Source: Streptomyces atroolivaceus
GTDB lineage: Bacteria > Actinomycetota > Actinomycetes > Streptomycetales > Streptomycetaceae
Reading direction: 5' to 3'
Length of the DNA stretch: 64,000 nt
Assembly (NCBI RefSeq): GCF_000717025.1
Contig: NZ_JNXG01000023.1
Span: 4,756-68,755, forward strand
In this document: piece after piece, positions 8,248 through 18,099 of the stretch
Position numbering within the stretch: the stretch's first letter is position 1
Layout: the number at the start of each line of letters is the position of its first letter
The notes under the pieces: model-generated
What the model was told of the DNA's origin: nothing
The model's database searches: none
The model's input: the letters and a program-made list of their open reading frames with translations, nothing else
Translations under genes and position numbers: made by a program

Positions 8248-10287
8248 TCAACTCCTGCGGTTGCCGCCGGTGAGGGCCTTACCGGCCGGCACCCGGATCT
8301 CGTAGCCGCCGTCGAGCACGGCGGTGCCGCCGGCGGGCAGGTCCACCCGCCAGACGCGGGTGCCCGGGGCATGCCGATCGGGTCCGGGGCCGTCCTCGGG
8401 TGTTGTCCAGTCGGCCCGTTCCTCGATCCGGACGTCCTGCTCGGAGGTGACGGGCACCCGCTCGCGGACCTCGACGGTGACCTGCCCGGCGAGTCGGTTG
8501 GCCAGTTCCACGTGGACGCGGTGGTCGAGCACCGTCGTGTTGTTGCGCAACCCCGAGGTGGACTCGTGCAGGTTCGTACGACGGGTGACACGGATGCCCT
8601 CGGCCGGTCCGAGCCCGACCCGGCGGATGCCGCCGGGGGCGAGAGTGGGCAGCGCGGCGGTGAGCAGGAAGTCGTCGTCGACCGTCACTTCCACCGGGCC
8701 GGCCAGGAGAGCCTGGTCGGTGGCGTTGGAGAGCACCAAGGTCGCGTACGCGGTCTGTTCCACGGACGGTACACAGAGGTATTCCGTGTGCATGCCCACG
8801 GCGATCTCGCCGACGGTGACGGTGTGCCAGGTGCCGTCCGACGGGATGTCGGCACGGGCGGCGGCATCGAAGCGGTGATCGAAGGAGCCCGCCGACTCGC
8901 GGGGCCGAACACCGTACCCGGGCAACGCCAGGGCGGCCACCGATTCGGCACGGCGGCGGTACTCCGCCGCCACCGGGTCGAGGGGAGCGCCGGGGAACAG
9001 CCTGCCCCGGCGCCCGTCCCGCTCGCCGGGGCCGCACAGGACGAGGGCGGCGTAGTCGAGCTCGGCGCCGCTCGGCCGCGGCTGACCGGCCGTCGGCCGG
9101 AGAGGAGGCGACGCCGGCGGCGGGGCTCCGCCAGGGGCCATGGGGGCAGGAGACACGGAGGAACTGGGTGCGGGGCCCCGACTGGCACCCGTACGCGCCC
9201 GGGCAGGCGGCGCGGTCGCGGGGACCTGGCCTGCGAAGGGCTCGGGCGGGACACCGCCCGGCGCAGGGGGAGGCCCGCCGTAGCCCTGTGGCGCAGGCGG
9301 CGGCAGAACGGCCCTGGCCCCCGCGGCGGCGGGAGGCACGGTCGTGGCGGGCTGATGACCTGCCGCGTCGTACCCGGCGAACAGGTCGGCGAGACCTGCC
9401 GGAGGCTCGCGCCAGCCAGAAGGAGCGGAGCCGGGCTGACTGCGTCCGATCCGTACGGAACGGAGCCGGGGCAGGTCCGTGTCTCGTCGCAGGTCGGCCG
9501 TGGCAAGGCCTACGGACACGCCGGTCCAGTCCTCGCCTGTGCGCTGGGCGACGGAGGCACGCAGCACCAGACTGCCGCTGCTCCCGCCCTGGTGACAGGC
9601 CAGACGGTAGGTCGGCACCCAGATGGCGCCCGGCGTCTCGTACTCGAGTTCGATCTCCACTTCTGCGTCCGGGGCGTCGGCACCGGAGACGTCGACGGTC
9701 AGAACGGCCGAGACCGTGGTCTCCACGTGCGTGGACGGCGCGTCGGTGGAAGCGCGCGCAAGCTTGTCCACGGCGACGTCGCGCCTGTGCTCGGCGTCGA
9801 GCAGCGCTTCCTCCAGCTCGTCGAGGCGAGTGTGCAGCCAGGTCAGCCGCCCGTCCACGAACTCGGCGAGTTCCAGCCACGCGTCGACCGGGGTACGGCG
9901 ATGCGCGTCCTCACGTCTGCGGGGCGGCGGAACAGGGCGCAGGGCCCTGACTTCTCCGATCAGGCTCAGCTGGTGGTCCCGGCGGCCCTTCGCCGCCGCG
10001 CACTCGTCGCGCAGCCGTTCGACCTCGCTCCGCAATCCTTCGGGCGTAGACGGACCCGGCGGCCCGGCCTCGACCTCCACGCGGGCCTCAGTGACGCGCA
10101 CCCCCCGGGCGCCCTGCACGCGGGCCCGCAGCGACCCCGGGGCGAGAGAGCGGGGCAGGCCGACCACTCTCACCCGCCCGCCCGGGGGCACGCTGCCCCG
10201 GGCCAGGCGGCGGCAGAGCGCACCCCGCTCGTACACCACCACGGAATCGAGGGTGGACCCCCACCTCTGCACTGCCCCGGCCGTCAT
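8248..10287 (-). CDS. DUF4139 / mucoidy-inhibitor MuiA-like protein (first of a pair)
   Basis: 679 residues with the same design as its downstream neighbour: an N-terminal strand domain, a helical coiled region with SEVERLRDECAAAKGRRDHQL, the conserved WVPTYRLACH and VAQRTGEDWTGV blocks, and a C-terminal beta domain ending in VPAGKALTGGNRRS. The difference is a Pro/Ala/Gly-rich low-complexity insertion of about 110 residues (roughly 295-405) between the DUF4139 blocks. Its stop is eight bases upstream of the next start, so the two are almost certainly cotranscribed. They may form a heteromer; that is inference. Confidence 0.85.
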   Translation of the reverse strand: MTAGAVQRWGSTLDSVVVYERGALCRRLARGSVPPGGRVRVVGLPRSLAPGSLRARVQGARGVRVTEARVEVEAGPPGPSTPEGLRSEVERLRDECAAAKGRRDHQLSLIGEVRALRPVPPPRRREDAHRRTPVDAWLELAEFVDGRLTWLHTRLDELEEALLDAEHRRDVAVDKLARASTDAPSTHVETTVSAVLTVDVSGADAPDAEVEIELEYETPGAIWVPTYRLACHQGGSSGSLVLRASVAQRTGEDWTGVSVGLATADLRRDTDLPRLRSVRIGRSQPGSAPSGWREPPAGLADLFAGYDAAGHQPATTVPPAAAGARAVLPPPAPQGYGGPPPAPGGVPPEPFAGQVPATAPPARARTGASRGPAPSSSVSPAPMAPGGAPPPASPPLRPTAGQPRPSGAELDYAALVLCGPGERDGRRGRLFPGAPLDPVAAEYRRRAESVAALALPGYGVRPRESAGSFDHRFDAAARADIPSDGTWHTVTVGEIAVGMHTEYLCVPSVEQTAYATLVLSNATDQALLAGPVEVTVDDDFLLTAALPTLAPGGIRRVGLGPAEGIRVTRRTNLHESTSGLRNNTTVLDHRVHVELANRLAGQVTVEVRERVPVTSEQDVRIEERADWTTPEDGPGPDRHAPGTRVWRVDLPAGGTAVLDGGYEIRVPAGKALTGGNRRS

Positions 10288-10525
10288 GTGTTCCGCCCCC
10301 CGTCGGTGCCGAGTTCAGATTATGCCCGGACCGCCCGGTGCTTCCGCGCCGAGTCCTGGAGTCGGGTCACCTCCGGTCCGAGGGCGGCGGAGACGCCACG
10401 GGGGTGCGGAACGGCCACCGAGCAGCCGGATCCGCACCCGCGTTCGGCGCCGCGATCCTCCGGATGTGGGGTGCGGCGAGGGTGACGCCGCCGGGTTCCG
10501 TCTCTGCCGACTCCGGGCTTTCCGT

Positions 10526-11122
10526 TCAGGACGCCGTGCGGTTCCCGCTGCCGAGGGCCCAGGCGTCGACGTCGCGGTAGTGGATCGGCCCGCGGCTGCG
10601 GCCGACGTTGCTGCCGACCAGGTGCAGTCGTTCGGCAGACCACCGGCAGCCGGTGAACTCGGCGAACCCCTCGGCGATCTCTGCGGCGGACGCGCGGTCT
10701 CCCCGGCGGGCACGGGCCAATGTCAGATGGGGGCGCAGGGGCCGGTCCTCGAAGGTGACGCCGCAGCTCCTGACCACCGCGCGCACGTCGGCGGCCAGGG
10801 TGTGCAGCTCGTCGAGGTCTCCGTCGATTCCGCTCCACAGCACCCGGTCGTCGAAGCTTCCGCTGCCGCGCAACGCCAGACAGGGTGGCCGGCGGCCCGC
10901 CGCGAGGACGGCGAGCGGCCGGAGCAGGAGCGGAACGATCTCGGTCGGCAGCTCCCCGAGGAACGCCAAGGTGATGTGCCAGTCCTCGATGCGGTTCCAC
11001 CGCACGTGGGGGTGCGTGTCATAGGCGGGGCGCAGCTCCCGGGCCAGTTCTTCCTTCGCGTGGTCGGGCGGTGCCAGGGCGATGAACACGCGAACGGTCG
11101 CGGGCTGAGTCTGTTCGTTCAC
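10526..11122 (-). CDS. thpR: RNA 2',3'-cyclic phosphodiesterase (2'-5' RNA ligase family)
   Basis: 198 residues. The two HxT motifs that define the 2H phosphoesterases are both present: HITLAFLG (His49, Thr51) and HLTLAR (His132, Thr134). RVFIALAPPD near the N-terminus is also typical. The enzyme hydrolyses 2',3'-cyclic phosphate ends of RNA to 2'-phosphates, or can join 2'-5' ends. A GTG start is used because the family N-terminus begins there; the frame stays open far upstream. The gene is separated from its neighbours and probably has its own promoter. Confidence 0.87.
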   Translation of the reverse strand: MNEQTQPATVRVFIALAPPDHAKEELARELRPAYDTHPHVRWNRIEDWHITLAFLGELPTEIVPLLLRPLAVLAAGRRPPCLALRGSGSFDDRVLWSGIDGDLDELHTLAADVRAVVRSCGVTFEDRPLRPHLTLARARRGDRASAAEIAEGFAEFTGCRWSAERLHLVGSNVGRSRGPIHYRDVDAWALGSGNRTAS

Positions 11123-11394
11123 ACCGGACTTCGTACCGCATTCCGGAGCGGGACTGACGACCCGGGTGCCGGTAGGGCGCCCGTGGCCCGACCGCATCAC
11201 GGGCAGCGGGCGTGATGCGGTGTCGGGACGGCCGGACTCACGGATGGCAACGGCCGCAGACGGACTGACGGGGTCGGCGACGGCACAGTGTCCTGTCGTC
11301 TGTGTGACGGCCTCGGCGAGCAGCGTCGTGAGGCCCCGGCGGCCCACGCGGCATGATCGCACGGCTGGAGGCGGCGCCGGGGGACTCGGCCTGA

Positions 11395-12606
11395 TCAGTT
11401 CGGGTTGTCGCCGTGGGTCAGCGTCTCCCACGCCACGAAGAGGTTGTTGCTGCCGGCCGGGCGGTTCTGCTGGGTCAGCCTCCGGGTGTTGGTCATGGCG
11501 ATGCCGAGGCGGTTGTGCAGGGCGTTGTAGCCGACCTCGGTGACGGGTCCGAGGCCGAGATGGAGGGATCCGCCGCACAGCCAGTCCGGTGCCGGTTCGC
11601 CCAACTGGTACGTGGACTGGAAGCCGAGTGCCTGCCGCAGCCGTTCGCCGACATCCGTCCCGTACAGGTCGTGCCCCTGGATCCGGCTGGTCTCGGCGAT
11701 GTGGGCGATGGCCGAGATGCCGTAGCCGGCGTGTGTGAAGTCGCGGCAGGTCTCCTGAGTGAGACCTGTGACGAAGGTGGACTGCCCCTGCCAGTAGCCG
11801 ACGATCTTCGCTTCGGTGTCGAGGTTCTGGCTGGGCACGGTCTTGGGCAGGGGGCCGTCGGAGCCGAGGTAGACGTACGCGGCCGTTCGTGTCCGGAACT
11901 TCGCCATGGCCTTGTCGTACGACGCCCTGTCCTCCAGGAAGACGGAGATGCCGACCGCCGCCTCCATCATCGACAGCTCCCAGTTGCCGTTGGAGTTGGA
12001 GCCGTTGATGACCTGGGGGAGGTAGACGTCGCGGAGCATCGTCGCGAAGCGCCCGGAGTTGGCCCAGGACCCGGTGTAGGTGTGTTTGATGATCTCGGCC
12101 GCCTTGGGCCAGGAGGAACCGGCCCAGCCGGTCTGCAGTGGAGCGTTGCTGTTGGTGTGGCTCTTGATCACTGCCGACCACGCGTCCATCAGTTCGATCG
12201 ACTTCTTCGCGTACCGCTCTTCACGTGTCACGTACCAGGCGAGAGCGTTGGTGTACGCGGCTATCGCATCCTCGCGCTCATCCGTACAGCCGTGGTTGGG
12301 GTTGGAGTACGAACCGCATTCGACGACCGCGCGAGGCTTGGCGGTGCGGGACGGATCGGCGAATCTGCTCGCCGCCAGCTTGTCGTAGGCGCCCTTCCAG
12401 GGCTGGGCGCCGGCGTTGACCTTGCTGCGTGTGAAGTCCAGCTGTGCCTTGGACACGGTGACACCGGGGTGTGCGAAGGAGGCCGGTGCGGCCTCGGCGC
12501 GGGGGGCGCCGGGCGCCGAGAGGAAGCACGCCACCATGACGGCTGCCGCGGTGGCCAGGAGCGTCGGCCGAGGACGATGGCGGTGAACTGCGAGGGTGTC
12601 GGGCAT
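11395..12606 (-). CDS. Secreted alginate-lyase-family protein
   Basis: 403 residues with an N-terminal signal peptide (arginine-rich start, then LLATAAAVMVACFLSAPGAP, cleavage near EAAPA). The mature part is an (alpha/alpha) toroid-type helical domain. It has ECGSYSNPNHGCTDEREDA, AAYTNALAWYVT, NGSNSNGNWELSMMEA and AGYGISAIAHIAETS, which match the alginate lyase superfamily found in Streptomyces exoenzymes. It would cleave uronate-rich polysaccharides outside the cell. The start is the ATG before MPDTLAVHR; its ribosome-binding site is weak (GGATGGG). Confidence 0.78.
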   Translation of the reverse strand: MPDTLAVHRHRPRPTLLATAAAVMVACFLSAPGAPRAEAAPASFAHPGVTVSKAQLDFTRSKVNAGAQPWKGAYDKLAASRFADPSRTAKPRAVVECGSYSNPNHGCTDEREDAIAAYTNALAWYVTREERYAKKSIELMDAWSAVIKSHTNSNAPLQTGWAGSSWPKAAEIIKHTYTGSWANSGRFATMLRDVYLPQVINGSNSNGNWELSMMEAAVGISVFLEDRASYDKAMAKFRTRTAAYVYLGSDGPLPKTVPSQNLDTEAKIVGYWQGQSTFVTGLTQETCRDFTHAGYGISAIAHIAETSRIQGHDLYGTDVGERLRQALGFQSTYQLGEPAPDWLCGGSLHLGLGPVTEVGYNALHNRLGIAMTNTRRLTQQNRPAGSNNLFVAWETLTHGDNPN

Positions 12607-12841
12607 GTGGGGGGCCCATCCGTTCTCATGTGTGAACGATGCACTGGATGTTGAACGCTCGCGCTGACCGGTGACCATAGGTACAGACCAGGGCCCCGTC
12701 AAGCCCCGCAACAGTTGCGCGACTCGCCTGCCCCGAAGCCGACTCGTCAGGAGGGGAGAGTTCTCGACGTACGGCGTGACTTGGTGGGGGCGGCGTCGTT
12801 GGGCCGTTGATCGATATCGGACGGCGAGTTCGGGGGTCCTG

Positions 12842-13480
12842 ATGGTGACAGTGCGGCAGAAAGGCACCTGGGCGGGTGTGGTGTCCCGGTGCGGTGCCGG
12901 GATGTTCGTCCTCCTCCTCGCCGGCTGTGGTGGCGGCAGTGAGGGCGGCGAGTACGACGCGAAGCCGGCTGCGGGCGTGTCGCCAAGGTCCTCGGCCACC
13001 GCGTCGAACACGCCGGACTCTCCAGGCACACCGACTCCCTCGGCGCCCGGGGTGTCCGTCACCGCGGTCAAGGCCGAGGTGCTGAAGGTCTACGGCCTGA
13101 TGTGGGCGGAGAAGGTGAAGGCGTACCGGGCGGCGTCGGCGGAGGGGACGGACCTGAAGCAGTACATGACGCCGGACGCACTGAGGGCGCTGGAAGCAGA
13201 TCTGGCCCGCATGAGCAAGGAACACACGGCGATGCGTGGTGACCTCGGCCACGAGCCGGAGGTGGCCGCCCTCGCTGTCGACGCTCAGCCGCCCACGGCA
13301 ACGGTGAAGGACTGTGTGGACGGGGCGAGATGGCAGACCCTCGATACGACGACGGGCTGGCGCATCCCACCGCCGGCTGATCAGCCTGCGCGGTATGCGG
13401 CCACGGCGAGGATGGAGCAGAGGGCTGGGGAACGCTGGAAGGTGGCTGAATACACCGCGGACAGAACCCGCTCCTGTTAG
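12842..13480 (+). CDS. Putative lipoprotein
   Basis: 212 residues. A hydrophobic N-terminus ends in the lipobox LLLAGC, so Cys33 would be lipidated. A Gly/Ser/Thr/Pro linker follows (to about residue 80), and then a compact alpha/beta domain of about 130 residues of the kind seen in actinobacterial surface lipoproteins, with VTAVKAEVLKVYGLMW, DCVDGARWQTLD and a final ERWKVAEYTADRTRSC. It is divergent from the alginate-lyase-like gene, with which it may share a promoter region. The function is unknown. Confidence 0.75.
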   Translation: MVTVRQKGTWAGVVSRCGAGMFVLLLAGCGGGSEGGEYDAKPAAGVSPRSSATASNTPDSPGTPTPSAPGVSVTAVKAEVLKVYGLMWAEKVKAYRAASAEGTDLKQYMTPDALRALEADLARMSKEHTAMRGDLGHEPEVAALAVDAQPPTATVKDCVDGARWQTLDTTTGWRIPPPADQPARYAATARMEQRAGERWKVAEYTADRTRSC

Positions 13481-13612
13481 GCGGCCTTCCGGACGAGGGC
13501 GAAGCTCCGCGGTATCCATGGCGTCCGGGCCGGGCGCGGACGACCCTGGAGCGCCCCGCCATGCAGTCCCCGAGCTTCGCGCACTGGTACGGCACGGCGT
13601 GCGAAGTACGTC

Positions 13613-15904
13613 TCAGCTGCGCAGGGCCTTCGTCCCGGCGCCCTCGGCGACCGGTACGTCGAGGGGGCGGGCGAGTCCGACCACCCCCTCGTCGAGGCGC
13701 TGCAGGTGACGCAGCACCCGGGAGGTCACCGTGCCGGAGGACGCGCTGCCGGACCCGGCGTCCCGCAGTGTCGAGGCGATGCTGGCCCCCGCCTGGACCT
13801 CGCCCGTAGCCCCGTCGTCCGCGACATGCGCGGCGAGTACGTCGATGTTGTGGGCGATGCGCCGCCCGGCCCGGAGGAGGCGGGGGTCGGCCGCGACGGT
13901 CTTGCTGTGCGGCACGAGCTCGGCTGTCGCCGCGAGTGACCGGGCGTGATACGCGCATGTCTCCAGGAGCGCCACCAAATAGCGGACGGTCTGCCGTCGG
14001 CCACGCAACGGGGTGATGGGGTACGTCAACGGGCCGGTGGAGTCGCGCAGTTCGTCCAACGCCGTGTCCAAGCTGCGGGCCCTGCTGAGCAGGTCGGACG
14101 CAGGCCCACCACTGAGCTGCTCCACCGCCGCGGAAGCGACGTCACCCAGCCGTTCCAGGACGGTCCCCAGCAGTTCGTCGGTACGGCGGTCGGTGTGCAC
14201 CGGCAACACCAGAACGGCGGCGATGATGCCGCACGCGGCGCCGATCGCCGTCTCCTCTATGCGCAGCACCAACACGTCGAAGCTGTACGAGTTCAGCAGG
14301 GTGTAGAGAAGGCCGAGCATGGCAGTGACGAAGAAGGACATGACCGCGTAGGACAGCGGAGCGGTGTAGAACATGGCGAAGATGAAGACGAGGACCAGGG
14401 CGAATGCGACCCAGGTGTGGTCTCCGACCAGTCCCGCCAGGGCGACCCCGGCGACGGCGCCCAGCAGCGTGCCGAGGAGTCTCCGGTAGCCCTTGACCAG
14501 AATCTCGCCGGTGGACGCGGTGTTGAGGAAGACCACCCAGCAGGTGAGAACGGCCCAGTACCAGCGTTGGCTGGAGAGGAGTTCTCCACCGATGATGGCC
14601 AGGACCGAGCCTACCGACACCTGGAAGGCGGCCCTCGTGGTGGGACGCTGCAACCCCGTACGGTCCTCGCCCTCGGACTTTTCTGACGAGGCGATCGAAA
14701 GGTCTTCCGCGTCGAATTCCTCGCGGGAACGCGTGGTCGCCGGCGAGTCGTCGGACTCGTCCTGGGGACCGTCCAGTGCGAGACGCAGACCCAGGACGGA
14801 CCGGGCTGCCTCACCGATTCCCCGGAACGCATCCTGGATGCCCGCGGGCGCGGGGGGAAGCTTCTCCTCGTCGCGGTAGCCGAGCAGTCTGTTGCGGATA
14901 TGAGCGACTGCCGTGCCTTCGTCGCTCGACGCCGGCCGGACCACCAGAAGTTGCAGAGCCTTGAGATCCCGGCGCAGGGCGATGGTCGCGTCGTCCTCAG
15001 CCGGCCTCCAGTCCCCGGTGAGCGGCACGGGCGCGTGCGGCAGATGAAGCGTGAGGGTGTCCGCGCCCTCGGCGCTGCGGGCGTTCAGCAGGAGCATGCC
15101 GAGGCGCTCCGTGGCGATCTCGGTGTCCGCGACCCGGCGCTGGAGCAGCGCCGCCTTGTCCGCGTCCTGTGTGCCTTCCTCCAGCCGGCCCTGGATCATC
15201 AGAGCAGCTTCGTGCAGCCGCGCGGTACGCCGTCGCAGGTCGTCGAGCACCTTCTCCAACTGCTCGGGCCCGGCGTCGAGCAGTTCGATCTGCATGGAGA
15301 CGACCTGAGCGGCTCGCGTACGGAAGGCGTCGCGCAGCCGTGTCAGAACGCGTTGGGGCGTTTCCGGGACGATGGCGAACCGCGCCAGCGCACTGCAGCC
15401 GAACGCGATGGCCAAGGTCAGACAAAGCTCCGGCAGGGTGGAGGTGGAGGCTCCGACGAAGAGGGAGAGGAAGTAGATCTGGAAGCCGACAAGGCCCAGC
15501 GCGGTACCCCGCTCACCGAACCGCCGACTGTAGACGGCCCCGAAGATGAGGGCCACGAAGAACACATCACCCGCGATGACCTGAGAGGTCAGCAGCGCGC
15601 CCAGACACATCGCGACGAGCGCGACCGGCAGCCCGAGGGCGAGTGTGGCCGCTTGGTCGCGTACGAGCTTGTCCTTGATCGCGAACGTGGCTGTCATCGC
15701 TGTCATCGCACCGGCCACCATGTGGGTGACGCCGGTGTCCAGCGGGGCCAGAACCACGAGGGTGAGTGCGATCGCCGAGACGGTCCGTAGCCCCGCTGTG
15801 AGCCGTAGCAGCCCCGGATCGGACGCCGCGAACCGATCCCACACGATGGTCCCGCCCCGCCGCCGCACTGCTCTCACCCTGCACTTTCTCCAGCTGCCCG
15901 CCAT
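13613..15904 (-). CDS. FUSC-family inner-membrane exporter protein
   Basis: 763 residues in two hydrophobic halves. The first (about 25-200) has five or six membrane segments, such as VSAIALTLVVLAPLDTGVTH and VALVAMCLGALLTSQVIAGD. A soluble helical segment with coiled coils follows (200-420), then a second membrane block (about 425-570) with AMFYTAPLSYAVMSFFVTA and AIGAACGIIAAVLVLPVHTD, and a cytoplasmic helical tail. This is the fusaric-acid-resistance/aromatic-acid-exporter layout. It should export small aromatic compounds or other toxicants. The ATG at 15904 is the best start, although a downstream GTG is possible. Confidence 0.85.
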   Translation of the reverse strand: MAGSWRKCRVRAVRRRGGTIVWDRFAASDPGLLRLTAGLRTVSAIALTLVVLAPLDTGVTHMVAGAMTAMTATFAIKDKLVRDQAATLALGLPVALVAMCLGALLTSQVIAGDVFFVALIFGAVYSRRFGERGTALGLVGFQIYFLSLFVGASTSTLPELCLTLAIAFGCSALARFAIVPETPQRVLTRLRDAFRTRAAQVVSMQIELLDAGPEQLEKVLDDLRRRTARLHEAALMIQGRLEEGTQDADKAALLQRRVADTEIATERLGMLLLNARSAEGADTLTLHLPHAPVPLTGDWRPAEDDATIALRRDLKALQLLVVRPASSDEGTAVAHIRNRLLGYRDEEKLPPAPAGIQDAFRGIGEAARSVLGLRLALDGPQDESDDSPATTRSREEFDAEDLSIASSEKSEGEDRTGLQRPTTRAAFQVSVGSVLAIIGGELLSSQRWYWAVLTCWVVFLNTASTGEILVKGYRRLLGTLLGAVAGVALAGLVGDHTWVAFALVLVFIFAMFYTAPLSYAVMSFFVTAMLGLLYTLLNSYSFDVLVLRIEETAIGAACGIIAAVLVLPVHTDRRTDELLGTVLERLGDVASAAVEQLSGGPASDLLSRARSLDTALDELRDSTGPLTYPITPLRGRRQTVRYLVALLETCAYHARSLAATAELVPHSKTVAADPRLLRAGRRIAHNIDVLAAHVADDGATGEVQAGASIASTLRDAGSGSASSGTVTSRVLRHLQRLDEGVVGLARPLDVPVAEGAGTKALRS

Positions 15905-16027
15905 GATCACGTGCCGTTCAGCATCGCACGGAAGGGAACCCCAGGACCAACGCAGGTTGATGACGACCACGACTCCCCGCGAGAAAACCGGACGCGTGCC
16001 CGGAGTGAACCCGGGCATGCGCGGAGC

Positions 16028-16588
16028 ATGGCAATTCTGAGGACAGTCGCCCGCCCCCTGCTCGCCTCCGTCTTCATCTCCGGCGGGCTCCGCACGCTCC
16101 GAGATCCGCACTCCGTGGCAGCCGCCGCCGAGCCGGTGGCCCAGCCTGTCGCGGGACGCGTCCCGCGGCTGCCGAACGACACGGTGAGCCTTGTAAGGAT
16201 CAACAGCGCCGTTCAAGTCGGCGCCGGCGCACTTCTCGCGACCGGCCGCTTTCCGCGCGCCTCCGCTCTGGTGCTGGCGGCCTCGCTGGTGCCCACGACC
16301 CTGGCTGGGCATGCCTGGTGGAACACCGACGACCCTGCCGAACGGGCCCGTCAGCGTGTCCAGTTCACCAAGAACCTCTCCCTGTTCGGCGGCCTGCTGA
16401 TCGCGGCCGCGGACACCCACGGGAAGCCCTCGCTGGCCTACCGCTCACGTGCAGCGGCCGCTGCGGGCGGCCGCAGCGCCCGCAAGGCCGGGCAGACGGT
16501 GGGCACCACCTTGGCCGAGAGTGCCCACGGGACCCGGTCGGCCGTCGGCACCTTGCGTGATCACGCCGTCCACGCGGTGGGGAAGTAG
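16028..16588 (+). CDS. DoxX-family membrane protein
   Basis: 186 residues with the DoxX opening ARPLLASVFISGGLRTLRDP and three to four short membrane segments, including SALVLAASLVPTTLAGHAWW and NLSLFGGLLIAAADT. The C-terminus is polar and Ala/Gly/Arg-rich. DoxX proteins are integral membrane proteins linked to redox or thiol-stress complexes. The gene is divergent from the FUSC exporter across 123 bases, so both promoters lie there. The start follows GCGGAGC; an upstream ATG at 15911 would add 39 unlikely residues. Confidence 0.85.
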   Translation: MAILRTVARPLLASVFISGGLRTLRDPHSVAAAAEPVAQPVAGRVPRLPNDTVSLVRINSAVQVGAGALLATGRFPRASALVLAASLVPTTLAGHAWWNTDDPAERARQRVQFTKNLSLFGGLLIAAADTHGKPSLAYRSRAAAAAGGRSARKAGQTVGTTLAESAHGTRSAVGTLRDHAVHAVGK

Positions 16589-16773
16589 GCCGCTCCCGGG
16601 TTGCGTGACGCCGGGGACGCCGCCGGGCCGCGACGCCGGTCCCGGAGGCGTTGAGCGTGTACACGCCGGGTCCCGAAAGCGTGCCGTCCCGAGCCGGTCA
16701 TGCCGCGCGGCGCGGCAGGCACCGCAGGGCATCGAGCGATGCTTCCGGCTCAGGCGGAGGCAGGAACGTTCGG

Positions 16774-17172
16774 TCAGAGCGTAGGCCGATCGTCACTACT
16801 CGGTGCGTGGCTCAGGTCCACCACGCAGAAGATGTTGCCGTCCGGGTCGGCGAGAACAACGAAATCCGGTTCGGGCGGGTAGAGCTCCCAGTCGACGGTT
16901 CGCGCACCGAGGCCGACCAGCCGCCCCACCTCGTCCCGCTGTTCCTCCGCCGAACTCGTGAAGAGGTCCAGGTGGAGACGGGGGTGGGGCTCGGCCGGGG
17001 AGGTGCTGAGTATCAGGCCGAGGGCCCGGCCGGAACCGTCGGCATGGTTGAGCGTCTGCCATGTCTCGCTCCGCCCCTCCGGGGTGGCGACCAGGTTCAG
17101 AGCCGCGGTCCAGAAGGTCACCGCCCGGGGGAGGTCCGTGACACCGATGACAGGGATTCCGAGTTTCAGCAT
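16774..17172 (-). CDS. VOC-family (glyoxalase/dioxygenase-like) protein
   Basis: 132 residues, the size of a single VOC module. It opens with VIGVTDLPRAVTFWTAALNL and closes with DFVVLADPDGNIFCVVDLS; both are hallmark strands of the beta-alpha-beta-beta-beta fold. His88 or a neighbour in HPRLHLDLF and Glu in the final strand region are candidate metal ligands. The family includes glyoxalases, extradiol dioxygenases and resistance proteins, and the reaction here cannot be assigned. The gene is monocistronic. Confidence 0.88.
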   Translation of the reverse strand: MLKLGIPVIGVTDLPRAVTFWTAALNLVATPEGRSETWQTLNHADGSGRALGLILSTSPAEPHPRLHLDLFTSSAEEQRDEVGRLVGLGARTVDWELYPPEPDFVVLADPDGNIFCVVDLSHAPSSDDRPTL

Positions 17173-17467
17173 GCCGTCGAGCCTATCCGGCGCACTGTGG
17201 TATCAGGCGGAGCCGGGCAGGCGGCGCAACGCCCGTCGCGTAACGACCGCTGGTCGCATCGGAGTTCGTGGCCACCTCGACAAGCTGGGCCTCGGCGCGG
17301 GGCGCGTCGTACAGGTACCCCTGAGGTGACCAAGGCGGTGGGGCGGCGCCCCCAAGCCGTTCAGGTGTTGAACAGGGCGGCTCGGGCCGAGGGCTTCACG
17401 CCGAGCGCCCCGCCCTACGATGTCCATCCGGGCAGAATGCCTCCGACAAGCCGGTAGCGTCGCGGCC

Positions 17468-17689
17468 ATGGGGAAAAGCGATCAACCGGAACGCGGTCTG
17501 CTGACATCGGTGAACCGGGGGATCACCTGCTGCGGCTGCTTGTTCACCGCGTTGCTCGGTTTGCCCATCCTCTGGGGCATGATCGGCTTCGTGCTGCCCG
17601 AGAAGGTCTTCTGGTTCCCGTTCTGGCTGACGTCCGTCGTGTGGAACGGTGAGGACGGCGACGGGGGCATCAGCAGCCTGTGGGGATAG
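17468..17689 (+). CDS. Small single-pass or two-pass membrane protein
   Basis: 73 residues. The soluble start GKSDQPERG is followed by a hydrophobic segment with two adjacent cysteines (ITCCGCLFTALLGLPILWG) and a second aromatic hydrophobic stretch (FWFPFWLTSVVW). The start at 17468 is preferred over an upstream ATG at 17420 because the added residues would lack character. No family was recognised. Confidence 0.5.
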   Translation: MGKSDQPERGLLTSVNRGITCCGCLFTALLGLPILWGMIGFVLPEKVFWFPFWLTSVVWNGEDGDGGISSLWG

Positions 17690-18099
17690 GCAGCGGAGCC
17701 AGGCAACGTGGCAGGCGCTTCAGATGCCTCGTCCCCGACTCGCCGCATACTCCGGATCAGCCACCAGCGGTGGGCTCCTGTCATCGGATTCGCCACCGGG
17801 GCGACCGAACGCGTGGGGATGTCACTGCGGTCACGTCCCGCACGGGCTCGTCGGAACCAGCCACAGGCGCGAGGAACCTGCTCCGGGACCGGCCGGCTGC
17901 GGGCCGGGTCATCCGGAAGTGCAGGCCGCCGTGCGTGGCAACGGGCCGGCCGGGACAGGGATATGACGCCCTCGGCCCTCACGCGCACACCCACTGGGGG
18001 CGATCAGCTCAGCTTGCCCCCGAGGGACTGCCGTAACCAGGCGTCTGCCTCCCGCGATCGGGGGTACACGCCTGTCAACAGACCGAAGGAGTCCACCTC
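17690..18099. other. Gap without a recognisable gene
   Basis: About 410 bases between two small membrane-protein genes. Open frames on both strands lack convincing starts or domain signals. The last 20 bases carry the ribosome-binding site of the next gene. Confidence 0.5.

Noticed and set aside
8245..10485. Very long plus-strand open frame (over 700 codons) opposite the first DUF4139 gene
   Set aside because: It lies antisense to a clear DUF4139 gene, and its translation is Gly/Arg/His-rich without any domain, as expected from GC-biased codons read backwards.
13946..15790. Long plus-strand frames opposite the FUSC gene
   Set aside because: They are shadows of the strongly GC3-biased membrane-protein gene, with no start signals or families.
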